DNA from: Aurelia coerulea
Taxonomy: Eukaryota; Cnidaria; Scyphozoa; Semaeostomeae; Ulmaridae
Assembly: GCA_039566865.1 (NCBI GenBank)
Contig: CM076952.1
Span: 13,164,501 to 13,228,500, forward strand
Direction: 5' to 3'
DNA length: 64,000 bases
The position numbers and the translations under genes were made by a program. The first letter of the stretch is position 1, and each line of letters begins with the position of its first letter. Of the stretch, positions 52,852-63,018 are shown piece after piece. Under the pieces are notes generated by a model, which made no database searches, was not told where the DNA came from, and saw nothing but the letters and a program-made list of their open reading frames with translations.

Positions 52852-53148
52852 TCAACCATTGTGTTTCTGTTTTGATGTCATGCACCATTTCAAGCTTCGT
52901 TCAAAGGAAAGTTTTATGATTCTGATAAAACCCCCTAGCATGTCTTTTTCAATAACCCTAGCTGTGTCAATTTTGAAGAGTTTATCTCCTTCTGGAACGC
53001 CTCCACAACGGTTCATTTTCAATCTGGGGTGAACATGGATTCCACCACAACTATCACAATAAAACCAAACATAAGATCCTTTTGGATGATTACAAAGTCC
53101 GTCCTGAGCTAAGCAAGCATAAGAAAATCTGAAAATTGATTTCTTCAT
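52852..53148 (-). pseudogene. Cys-rich exon-like segment (W) continuing out of a V unit
   Basis: A minus-strand frame begins in V and continues into a ~215-bp segment absent from the other V copies: CNHPKGSYVWFYCDSCGGIH, then HPRLKMNRCGG and KLFKIDTARVI, ending at a TGA at 52852. A pyrimidine-rich stretch and AG precede the DGLCNHPKG part, resembling a splice acceptor. The spaced Cys residues suggest a small metal-binding fold. I do not recognise the family. It may be a captured host exon, of which other V units keep only the first part. Confidence 0.35.
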
Positions 53149-53903
53149 AACCCCAAATAATCGTTGATGCTGTTTTTATCTACAGTCAGAGAGATGAGTG
53201 TTGCTGCTAAAGTCGCCTTCAATAGAAAATCAAGCGCCTTGTATGTCTCAAATTAGATGTCATGTGAGATTTACGATAATGCAAAATTACTTATGTTTAT
53301 GCAGAACCCTGCAGAACGTTTCTATTCGCGGGCATCTAGTTTGAGACAAGCAGTCACGAAAATAACCTCTGTGCAGATTCACATGCATGAAGATGTTTTG
53401 GTTCAGTGTGATCACGTGCCTTCCCCCAGTCAATGGGGCCATTGTTTGCTGGAATTCTGCACCTTTCCTCTCAACTTCACCTGCGACGTTTGCATCCGTA
53501 GCTGTGTAGGAGGGCGGTCCTTCTACCTTCGGTGATACTGCGAATGCAAGCCTCTGTGCAGGCCGCCGGTTACATCATCCTCCAAGGTTGACTTATTTGC
53601 ATAATGAGTACTATCAATAAGAGGCTAATGATGCGTTCGTTCTAGAAAACGATTGTTTTAACATCATTAAGCTGCTAATGAAGTCAAGAACGTGCCAATT
53701 TGTTGTTGTGCCAGGGTAAACATCATGGTGATTTATCCATCTTGCGGTGTCAAATCTGTCCAACATGAAATAAGCCGACGTCAAATGTTGCTATAGGATC
53801 GCAGGAAACTTCTGTCTTGTATGCGCTTTCTGTGCGCTTTCTTTATTTCAGTGCCAATTAGCAGAGATAAAACGTTAATTAATTGTTTTAACGAGCGTGA
53901 CTG

Positions 53904-53934
<31 letters not shown>

Positions 53935-53991
53935 TTCTGACTGACATCGGAGCCCCTTCTTAGATTACAAAGGACTTTGTAATCAAAAAGC

Positions 53992-54990
53992 CAAGAATGT
54001 GCCAGGATGAGCTTTTTTCTCCATTCATGGACGAAAATGTTGACCAGGGACATTTTTAGACAAAATTGGACGATAAGTCAGGCTACGACCACGTAAAAAT
54101 TACAGAAGATAGTAGAGAATATTTTGATTTGTTTTGGAAAGGAAGGTATTTCATTTATAATACGCTACCTTTTGGGTGGAACCCAAGCTCCTACGTATAT
54201 AAAACGATCGGTCTTGGAGCCTCCCATTTTATTCGATCGCAGGGAGTACCTTTAACGCAGTACGTCAACGACAGGCACTTTGGCCAGTTGCAGTTACCAA
54301 GGAATCTAACGGAGTCATGATCAAATTTAGAAGTTGCTGAATCAGCCCCTTTTTTATCATCACAGCGCTAACATTAGTTTCATGTGTCTACTTTATAGGC
54401 CTTGCAGAGTCTATCCTGCAACCACAGTAACGTATTTTTGTTGTTGGGGCTAATCTCCGTGAAACATGCATTCTCAAAACAAAAAGCAGCTCTTGCGTTG
54501 TTGAGAGAGTCTATCTTGAGTTCAAAGTACGTCTGCCTTCATACACTTCAGTCCTTTACAGGAAAAGCAACATTATTTACTCTTGCAGTACCAGCAGTGA
54601 GGCTCTAAACCAAACAAATGATGCAAGCTTCGGCAAATGCAAAACAAAAAACAAACGAAAAATAAAAAATCCCAAACTTTAAAACGAAAAACAAGTTTTC
54701 AACATTAAAATCTTTACAGATGCATCTAGCACGGGCTGGGGAGGAGTTCTCATTCTACGAAACAAAGCTCTTCTCTTGAATCACGTGACTATTTGGTCGG
54801 ATAAAGATTCTTACTAATCGCCGACTTAGAAGCAATAGCCTTCTACAAATCGTTAATTACCTTCTCCAAGGAGATCTATCAATATAGTGATGATATTATT
54901 GTCGATAACACTAATTCATGACAATTTTGGAACAACTAGTGTGGAAAAAATATCCCACTTAACAAAAAATACCTCTTCAATCTTAGTCAA
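53992..54990 (+). pseudogene. DIRS-like retrotransposon pol relic (reverse transcriptase and RNase H)
   Basis: Reverse transcriptase is clear in 54066-54320: LDDKSGYDHVKI, LFWKGRYFIYNTLPFGWNPS, and QYVNDRH in place of the usual (Y)xDD motif. After a frameshift come LTLVSCVYFIGLAESILQP and KQKAALALLRESILSSKYV (to 54608), then RNase H-like IFTDASSTGWGGVLI (about 54715) and VDNTNS...FWNN (about 54900). Order and wording fit DIRS/tyrosine-recombinase elements. Frameshifts, stops and a missing recombinase mean it is dead. It is cut on the left by the U cluster and on the right by a MITE. Confidence 0.75.
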
Positions 54991-54997
54991 AAGCTTA

Positions 54998-55305
54998 TTT
55001 TCACTGGATTACAAACTCCGAATAACAAAAGGGCTAAGTCCCAAGTGGCTAATTGTGCTTCACGTAGCCCTCTGCGCATCAATTTAAGGCCCCAAGGGGA
55101 TTCATCGTATTTAAGCATGAGCTGGACCACGCCTAGTGCATTCCAAGCAACAATCTCGGCGACAAAGCGAAAAATCGACCCATCCCTCCTCCCGCAGTGA
55201 CGGTTTCGCTGGTTATTAGCAACCTTGCTACCGAAAACAGCATCTCTGGTGCGCTCCCCATATCTTAGTCGGTTTTGGTAGCAGGGGTGCGTAATCCAGT
55301 GAAAA
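54998..55305. mobile_element. TTTTCACTGGATTAC MITE, complete copy
   Basis: It starts TTTTCACTGGATTAC and ends GTAATCCAGTGAAAA, flanked by TA (54996-54997, 55306-55307). It is 308 bp and non-coding. It preserves the uninterrupted version of the site into which the 2.3-kb element inserted in the 41630 copy. Confidence 0.9.
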
Positions 55306-55307
55306 TA

Positions 55308-55430
55308 CGTTACTATCCTAATATCCAGCTGAAGGTTATTTTTCGGTCTTCAAAAAAGCACTGGATCACTCTTCCCATTCAAGTGTCAGTGCCCTGGCTT
55401 TCATGCCTCGTACTACGGAAACACATCACG
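55308..55430. other. Short unassigned segment, possibly continuation of the DIRS-like relic
   Basis: No frame is recognisable. Its position directly after the TA-flanked MITE suggests it was contiguous with 54990. Confidence 0.3.
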
Positions 55431-55432
55431 TA

Positions 55433-56552
55433 GGGTAAGACAGGGTACAATGAACTAAGGGGTAAAATCAACTGCTCAGAACATTAGCGCTTCTCTGCAA
55501 AAGTAAACACGCAACGAGAAGACATGATTTATGCTCATTGCTTTGATACATGTGGTCACAGAAAATCAATAAATTTTTTCCGAAGAGTTCTTTTTTGTTT
55601 TTGCAAGAAATCCTCTTATCCAAGGCAGAAAAAACCTCGGGAAATTGCTGTTCTTAGGTTTGGCCCTATCTTTGGTATTAATTTTTGACTTAAAGCCGAA
55701 ATTCATTTCTGTGATTGTTTCGATTAATTTGAAGCATATACCATGTGTTTACATTTTCCCAAAGGGAAAAGACCAATAAAGACTTTCTTGTCACCTAACA
55801 TGATACTTTAAAAGATCTACCGTTCAGTCGAGATTCTGGTCTGAACGGGGTAAAGTGAACTACCCAAGATTTTTTATTTTCTTATGTGAATATGAAGTCA
55901 GAAGGAGAAGACATTTTCAATTCCATTTACTTCATAATCCTGCTTTCAGAAATCATAATTTGCAGGATAAGGTTTCCTTCTGATGATACAGAAAACTATT
56001 CTGATACCGCTGCCTGAAAAACCTCCAAAAAATTGACAGCCGCTTGTTGACCTTCTTTCAAAAATGTAGTTATTTTGACCTAAGGATTTAATTGGGATTT
56101 GATGAAAGAAGTGTATCTATCGACATGGAAAGGATAGATGGCCATCACTATGAAGTTATCATTAATTTATGAATATTTTTGGTTTATTGCTGGGCGGAGG
56201 TGCAGGGCAAAGTAAACTACCTTAAAAATAGTGTGGTGAAATGGTATCTATATGCAATACGGTATATTCTCATGATTGTTGATCAACTTGCATTTAGGTC
56301 TGGCAATTTGACACGAATATGTGATATCAAAAATAGCTGTTTTGGTAACTATTTGAATCAGCAAAGATCCTTCTCAACATAGGTGAGCATTAAATCTTTT
56401 TAAATATCTCCTTTGTGGAATTTTTGGGTATGTTTCGTTTTGGCATGCGAAGGGCTCCTTAAAGTTGCAAATTAAATCATGTTTTGGATTCTTCCAGCAT
56501 CGTTTTGGTTTTATTGAACAATTTGCTAAGTAGTTCACTTTAGTCCGGCCCG
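55433..56552 (-). mobile_element. Decayed copy of the GGGGTAAAGTGAACTA-box element
   Basis: It starts TA-GGGTAAGACAGGGTACAATG. Boxes or their decayed forms occur near 55470, 55853, 56203 and 56525. The block AAAAGATCTACCGTTCAGTC near 55808 matches the reverse complement of the copy at 37339-38684. The right boundary is approximate. Confidence 0.75.
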
Positions 56553-56686
56553 GCTCCTGACTCTTTGCAATGAACAAGTTTTGTACCACAAGCAAGCTTC
56601 TCGAAATAAAGAAACTATTAGTCAACGAAACTGAATAATTTTTATTCAACAGAACAACTCAAATTCTAAAAATATTCGTTATCATA

Positions 56687-57242
56687 CCGGGTGAGTCAGA
56701 AAAAAGAATCCCCGCTTGGAAGGCCACTGCTCCATGAATATCAAAGCAATAATATTGAAAAATGTCTTGTTTCATTGCCAATATGTTCAATCAGGTTCAG
56801 TAATTTACCCAGCCTTAATCGGCCATTCCTTCCCGTGGATATGGGTGATTTTCTGCAGAAAACCCCTTCCAAAAACCTGCAAAAACGAATGAAAACAATG
56901 AGCAAATTTTCCTTTCTAAAATTGATGACGCTCACATAAATGCATGTATTTTGTCCTCTTGGGAGAATGGAATCCCCCCTGAAAAGGTCATCGATACCAG
57001 GGGGAGGACCATCCTCCCATGAGGATAGCACGTGCTATAAAGCGTTCAAAAGTCATTGCTGTAATGCTATTATAAGACAGAAATGTGAGGTTTCAGAATG
57101 GAATGGCCGATTTCAGTCAGGTAAATTTTATAGTAGATTTGAACATTTCTACCATTAAACTATATATTTGCCGATATCAATGTCTTCATATCCAGGGAGC
57201 CGTGACCTTTCAAACGGGCATTCTTTTTTCTGACTCACCCGG
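56687..57242. mobile_element. TA-flanked MITE of the CCGGGTGAGT family, complete copy
   Basis: It starts CCGGGTGAGTCAGAAAAAAG and ends with the mirrored CTTTTTTCTGACTCACCCGG, flanked by TA (56685-56686, 57243-57244). It is 556 bp. The short frames inside (56691-56939 and the minus frame 57031-56741) show no motifs. Confidence 0.85.
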
Positions 57243-57481
57243 TACTTGCGAAGACATTGTGCTAAGCTATACAGACGACGACAGCATTGAACCTCATATC
57301 AAAGGACATAACATTCTTTGCATGGTGGCGACGTGATGTGAGAGACCCCTCTAACCCACTGAGCTCCATGTGAAACCACGGTTAGGGCAATGAGAAATTG
57401 AGGGAGGGAATTTGGATTGGCTGTGGATGCAAGGTATAACTATGCGTTCTTCGGTCCAGAAATGTTTAGGCTGGGCGTCAT

Positions 57482-59177
57482 CAGGGGCGCACATTAGGGG
57501 GGGGGGGGGGGGGGGGGGGTGAGACACCCCCCCAATAATTTCTGAGTCGGTCCAAAAATTTTCTCAAAAAGGAAAAGTCGGTCCACGACAAAATCGGATG
57601 GACCAACTTCGTGGACCGACTTCGTGGACCGAATTTTTCATTGACCTACCAACCACGACGAAGCTCGAAAGGTCCACAATAGTTTGAATCAAAGTTGGTC
57701 CGATTTTAAATCTTTTGGGCAAAAGTCGACCCATGACGACAGTTAGAATATTCACAAGAAGTGCTTGACAATAACTAGGAGAGTCATTCTAAGCCAAAGC
57801 AGAAGATGGCATTTAAAAAATTTCTTAGATGCATTAGAAAAATTGCACAGGCTTCCATTTTTAGGGGCAAGCAATCATTGGCTTTTAAAAAGCGGTCTAA
57901 CACAAAATGGAAGGTGTTTGTTGTGCAAAGATTGTCCCAAGGAACAATGCTGTTACAAATACTCAAAATTTCTAATCTGGCACTGGGGTGCCGGTGGTGG
58001 TAGTTATGTGGCGTTGGAAAACAGACACTTGTGTATGAATCCCAAAGAAGAAAGGAGACATGGGTTACAAATATTATCCATCAAAGTGGTAAACGCTTCT
58101 ACCAAAAGCTAACACTGCTGACACTATGATCATAAGGGGAAACCTTCTTAGAGGACAAACACACTAAAACAAGTCGCTTTTGCTAGGCTTGCCGGTGAAG
58201 AAGTCGTTGTTCTTAAGATTACGCCTAAACCTAAAACTCCAAGTCCGTGATGCATTCTAAGCCAAAGTAAAGGATCTGTCTTCAAAAATTTTCCTCGTGC
58301 GATGCTTTATAGCATAATTGTCACTAAACGGTCAAGGTTTCCTTGTCGCTAAAGGCAAGCATGATATTGGGAGATGCATTCTAAGCCAAAGTAAAGGATC
58401 TTTCTTAAAAAATTTTCCCCGTTCACTGATTTATAGCATAAATGTCAAAAACGATAAAGGTTTCCTTGTCACTAAAGTCAAGCATGATATTGGGAGATTC
58501 ATTCTAAGCCAAAGTAAGGGATCTGTCTTCAAAAATTTTCCTCGTGCGATGCTTTATAGCATAATTGTCACTAAACGGTCAAGGTTTCCTTGTCGCTAAA
58601 GGCAAGCATGATATTGGGAGATGCGTTCTAAGCCAAAGTAAAGGATCTTTCTTCAAAAATTTTCCCCGTTCACTGATTTATAGCATAAATGTAAAAAACG
58701 ATAAAGGTTTCCTTGTCACTAAAGGCAAGCATGATATTGGGAGGTGCATTCTAAGCCAAAGTAAAGGATCTTTCTTCAAAAATTTTCCCCGTTCACTGAT
58801 TTATAGCATAAATGTAAAAAACGATGAAGGTTTTCTTGTCACTAAAGGCAAGCATGATATTGGGAGATGCATTCTAAGCCAAAGTAAAGGATCTTTCTTC
58901 AAAAATTTTCACCGTTCACTGATTTATAGCAAAACTGTCACAAACGATAAAGGTTTCCTTGTCGCTAATGGCAAGCATGATATTGGGAGATGCATTCTAA
59001 GCCAAAATAAAGGGCGTAGCCCCGAATATTTTCCTGGGGACCCCCTCGTTTCAATACCTCCATTTAATTTACCCTGGCCACACCGCTGCTTGCTATACGT
59101 TCAGTCGGTCCGAAAAAATTTAGTCGGTCCAGAGCATGTTGACACCCCCCCAAACAAAATTTGAATGTGCGCCCCTG
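57482..59177. mobile_element. hAT-type element carrying a satellite array
   Basis: It starts CAGGGGCGCACATT and ends GTGCGCCCCTG, with a perfect 8-bp duplication GGCGTCAT (57474-57481, 59178-59185). Subterminal (A/G)GTCGGTCC boxes and C/G runs lie inside both ends, with a local TTCGTGGACCGAC tandem near 57607. The interior holds a diverged piece of the GGTGCCGG element (about 57985-58220) and the 123-bp satellite. No transposase is seen. Confidence 0.85.
58254..59010 (+). repeat. 123-bp satellite array inside a hAT element (~6 units)
   Basis: Anchors TTCTAAGCCAAA(G/A)TAA occur at about 58254, 58378, 58501, 58625, 58748, 58871 and 58994, spacing 123-124 bp. The first four units alternate two variants (one with GTGCGATGCTTTATAGC, the other with GTTCACTGATTTATAGC), making a 246-bp dimer. 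Because 123 is divisible by three, open frames run through the array (58318-58599, 58565-59164) as 41-residue repeats. I regard these as a by-product unless expression is shown. Confidence 0.9.
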
Positions 59178-59185
59178 GGCGTCAT

Positions 59186-59969
59186 ATAAGGCTTTCCTGA
59201 ATGTTAACTTGAAACGTCACCATACTCAGTTTGAAGCTTAATCTATATGGTCTCTCAAATGCACGGCTAAAACATGCACAACTTATACAATATCCTAAAC
59301 TCTGTCAACTATATGTGTGATCCTACAGTTGCTGTGAAGGAGCCACGAGCCTTTCTACATTTTTGGTCGAGTTTGGTGCTCCTTGAGAAGAAGATTCAAC
59401 GTGTGTTTGATGCATTGTTTGGTTACAATCATTAAAAGTTGGCTAATTCAAATAGAAGAACAAGAGAATTCTTTAAAACTAGACGGCTGTCTTTTCAGTA
59501 AGAGTATTATCCATGTTGCTGCTCTGAAAACCCGGCAGAACGACTTGCAGTAAATCAACGAATGTCTTCTGACTTAGCAAAATGAGCCAAAAAAAGTTAG
59601 ACGATCGTACCAAAAAAGCACGCAGTTAATTTAAAAATTTGAATCCTTCAGCCCACTGTGGCTTTCACTTTATCTTTGAAATTCTACCTTCAGTTTTTGC
59701 AGTGAAATCTATCTCTCAGAAATCGGTCAATAGCTACGAATCATATCGTTGTTGTTCTTACAACAGTTAAAACACAATGCTCCATTGATGCAGAATTTTC
59801 AGAAAATCGATTGTGTCACTTGCATTGATTGGGAAACACCTTTGCATCTAAAATTTCCGTCAGTCTTTGGAAAACAAGATCCCAAGTAAAGATAATTGAG
59901 TTACCATTTATATAGCGATAGAAAATTTAACATTTCACGTATCTTCTACTTGCAAAGCAAAAGAAAATA
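59186..59969. other. Unassigned sequence
   Basis: No gene or recognised repeat is seen. Confidence 0.4.
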
Positions 59970-60383
59970 CAGTAAATCCCCGCATATGAGAACCTACACT
60001 AAAAAACCTGCAGGCTGTTTTTCCTGAATTATGCACCTTGTAATCAAGAGCCTGTCACAAGGGTAATGAAGTTAATTTTGATTTCTCTTACTACGTTCAT
60101 TTTTTCCCATTTGGCTTTTAAAATTTGGACCTCCTCCCTTGTTATTCGTAAACTTAAAACTAGATATAAGGTTGATACTAACATTGCCAAAAAAATAAAA
60201 GGGTTTAAAATCTCTTGGTGATGACTCCTGATCTTTTGAAAAAAATTTACAAGGGAAGCATTCATCTTTAATAAGAACCACGAAGAACCTTATACCTTAA
60301 AATCAATCCGAGTGCCTTTGAAATAAGAGCTTAATTCAGACTGCTTCTCAAAAAAGTAAGTTCTTATACGCAGCGATTTACTG
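59970..60383. mobile_element. CAGTAAA-ended MITE (pogo-like), copy 2
   Basis: It starts CAGTAAATCCCCGCATATGA with AGAACC following, and ends TATACGCAGCGATTTACTG, flanked by TA (59968-59969, 60384-60385). It is 414 bp and non-coding; relative of 32961-33416. Confidence 0.85.
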
Positions 60384-60385
60384 TA

Positions 60386-60819
60386 CGTTTTGGGAAATTT
60401 CGATTTGGGACAAAACAGTGCAAAATAAGTTAACGTGTAACAGTTAACACAATGCCTCAACAAGTTCAACACAAAATATACGTATTTTTCATAAGTTTAT
60501 TAAAACGTGAAATTTTGCTTATATGCTAACAAACAAATTTTTTTTCATGATTTCAAAATATTAAATAGAAACCTTGTAATAAACATATGAACGCAAATGT
60601 CGGTAATAATAGAATATCTTTTATACAATTGAACAAAAGTTACTTTTCAAACAAAATAATTTGAATCGGTTTAAACTGGAACAAATCGATATGGATGTGG
60701 ATGTGGGGACTTAGAGACTCAATAAGGGAAAAGTGGAAACCGGCCTTTAGAAATAATTAGAATATTAACTGCCAGTACAGGGTGTCCGAAGAGAGTTCTC
60801 ATGTTTCAGAGAAAGGCCA
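60386..60819. other. Unassigned AT-rich sequence
   Basis: No gene is seen. CAGGGTGTCCGAAGAGAG near 60778 resembles the ends of GGGTGTC-type DNA elements, but no partner end was found. Confidence 0.4.
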
Positions 60820-61700
60820 AAAATTTTATTAGTACCTCAGGGATCGTGCCTTGGGCCTCTTCTCTTTTAATCTACATTAATGATCTACCCAACTGTGAAC
60901 TGTCTCCAAAATTCACAAGTTTCCATGTACGCCGACGATAACAGCATTTAGTATGACTCTACGTCTATTTCTGACATTAGCGACGCCGTTAATGCTGATT
61001 TGATAGCTCTGAGAAGTTGGCTCGAGGGAAACAAATTTTCCCTTAATGTTGGCAAAACTGATGAAATTATAGTTGAAAGTAATGCAAAACTTCGCAGACT
61101 CAGCTGGTGCTCCTAAAGCACATATTAAGATAGGCGACGAAGACCTTATAGATTGTAAATGATGTCAAATACGTTGGAGTTCACGTGTACAGGGAACTGA
61201 AATGGTCTACTCTCCAAAGAAATCTCCACTCGCCAGTTACAACCATGACATCGATGTATAAAAGTCTTGTCGAGCCATATTTCACGTACTGTTGTCCCAT
61301 ATGGGGCAATTTTGTAGTAATTGCCCTTGATAAGTTACAGAAACTGCAAAATCGAGCTGCGAGACCAGTAATACCAATAATCCATATGACATCTCCCCCT
61401 TATCAGTTATTCATGCGCTTGGATGGCCCACTGTTAAAGAGCTTATTGACTCCAAGACCCAAAAAATGGTTCTTAAATCTCTAAATTGTGATGTGCCATT
61501 CTAAATGAATGACATGTTTACGAGAGTTAATAGGTCTACTTCTTGCTCTCTCGGGAACGATGAAGTCAATTCAAGAGTCCCTTTCTTAAAGACGTGGGTA
61601 GGCCAAAGAAGCTTTTCATATCGTGGGGTAAAGCTTCGGAATAACCTAAATAAAGAAGTTCAATCATCTACTTCTCCAAAAACGCTTAGCTACTGCTGAG
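60820..61700 (+). pseudogene. Degenerate jockey-superfamily LINE ORF2, C-terminal half
   Basis: Across shifting frames it reads the PQGS-LG-LL box and YINDLPNCELS (about 60835-60905), YADDNSI (about 60930), LRSWLEGNKFSLNVGKT (about 61008), MYKSLVEPYFTYCCPIWG (61255) and LQKLQNRAAR (61335), ending near RSFSYRGVKLRNNLNKEV (about 61610). It is related to the LINEs at 21330 and 26343 but heavily decayed. Confidence 0.8.
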
Positions 61701-62172
61701 CTTAAGAAAGATTCGTTGAACAAAGCCTGAGAGCCTGACCTGTTCTTTATCTTGTTTAGCCTTTTCGTTTGTAGCAATGGTTTCATTTTATGATATTATT
61801 TCTTATCGTTTATATTCAATTGTATATTTGTACCATGCAAAGGAGATGCATTATACAATGCCCAACTCAGACAAGAGTATTTCCTTCATTTGTGTATCTT
61901 CGCGTGATAATTTTGTATCAATATTTTTCTAAAAACAGAATGTCTGAAAAGTTCATGAAAGAGGTTCATGAAAACAGCTATCTTTTACGTCAAATATCAT
62001 AAAATCATCAAAAGCAGTAAAATTTGGACGTCGAAGCCTCCTATTTTCGAATTTTTTCCTAGATTTTTAATTGTCACAGTTTACGTTCATTAAACTAAAG
62101 CGTTTCAAAATGGCTGGAATTCTTTCATTTCACCCTATTATTCTAAATTAAACTCTGTTTCAGTACAGTAAC
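61701..62172. other. Unassigned AT-rich sequence, probably including a LINE 3' UTR
   Basis: No frame or hairpin could be assigned with confidence. Confidence 0.35.
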
Positions 62173-62175
62173 TTT

Positions 62176-62933
62176 CACTGGGTGTCTCAAAAAAGTCTCC
62201 CATTTTGACTAAAACAAAGGAACGACACGATAAGTTATCAGGACTTTCCGATTACACAGCTACATTTGTTGATCTTTAACTTGAATGCACATCTGTCATT
62301 TGACAATTGTCCAGCAAACACCGGAGATACGAGTTCACCAAGTCAAAATTTACACTTCCCCTGAAACCAGGGCCTAACCGTCATGATTTGATATCACTGG
62401 GTTTGCAAAAGAACTTTTTGAAAAGAATTATACCTTAAGATGCTTCAATTGTTCTAGAAATTACTTCTCTTTTGGGGAACAGGTTCTTGCATTGCATTTC
62501 ATTGCAAACGTTACTGCTATCAAAGAATAGGAAACGGGGCAAATGCAGGCTCATTTTGGAGATGTGGATCAAGTTTATCATTCTTACTACATTTCATTCT
62601 ATTCGCTTAATAATGGTCGTGGCAATGCGTCCATAATTCTTTTCAAAAGCAAAAACTGAAAAATTAAAGTTTACAGGTGCTTTGGAAAATGCCCATGATA
62701 TCAAACCATGGCTAGGCCCTTTTTCAAAACCTCTGGCTCCAGGTGCACTATATAAATGTTGGCGTTGTGAGCCCGTATCTCCGGTATTTGGTGGACCATT
62801 TTTATAGTGCAAGATACGTGCATTTATGTTGAAGATTAATGAAATGAACTATGAACTCAGAAAGTCCTGATTTCTTCTCGTTTGTTCCTTCCTCTAGTCA
62901 AAAGGGGTACTTTTTTCTGAGATACAAAGTATA
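62176..62933. mobile_element. GGGTGTCTC-ended DNA element with ~180-bp TIRs
   Basis: The left CACTGGGTGTCTCAAAAAAG and the right CTTTTTTCTGAGATAC are inverted. The similarity runs inward (TTTTGACTA, ATCAGGACTTTC, CACCGGAGATACG / CGTATCTCCGGTATT). Boundaries are approximate and the target duplication unclear. Confidence 0.7.
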
Positions 62934-63018
62934 ACTTTAAAATTGAGCACGAATCCAAGCGTTATCTGTCTTTCTAGCTCCTGACATACTCAACAACCAG
63001 GAAACAAATTAAGCAGTG
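62934..63018. other. Sequence downstream of the host-like exon
   Basis: No polyadenylation signal or further exon could be assigned here. Confidence 0.3.

Larger units (their letters stand above)
49524..53991. repeat. Palindromic cluster of U (~735 bp) and V (~180 bp) units
   Basis: Order: U+ (49524-50260), U+ (50261-50999), V+ (51000-51180), spacer, V- (51272-51448), an inserted element (51521-51910), U- (about 51960-52715), AT-rich microsatellite and W segment, V- (about 53075-53250), U- (53251-53991). Each U begins or ends with the palindrome GATTACAAAGTCCTTTGTAATC or a variant. The outermost flanks GCTTTTTGATTACAAAG and CTTTGTAATCAAAAAGC mirror each other. It is best read as a foldback element (arm U-V, short loop) with extra duplicated arms. 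No transposase is recognised. Confidence 0.8.
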
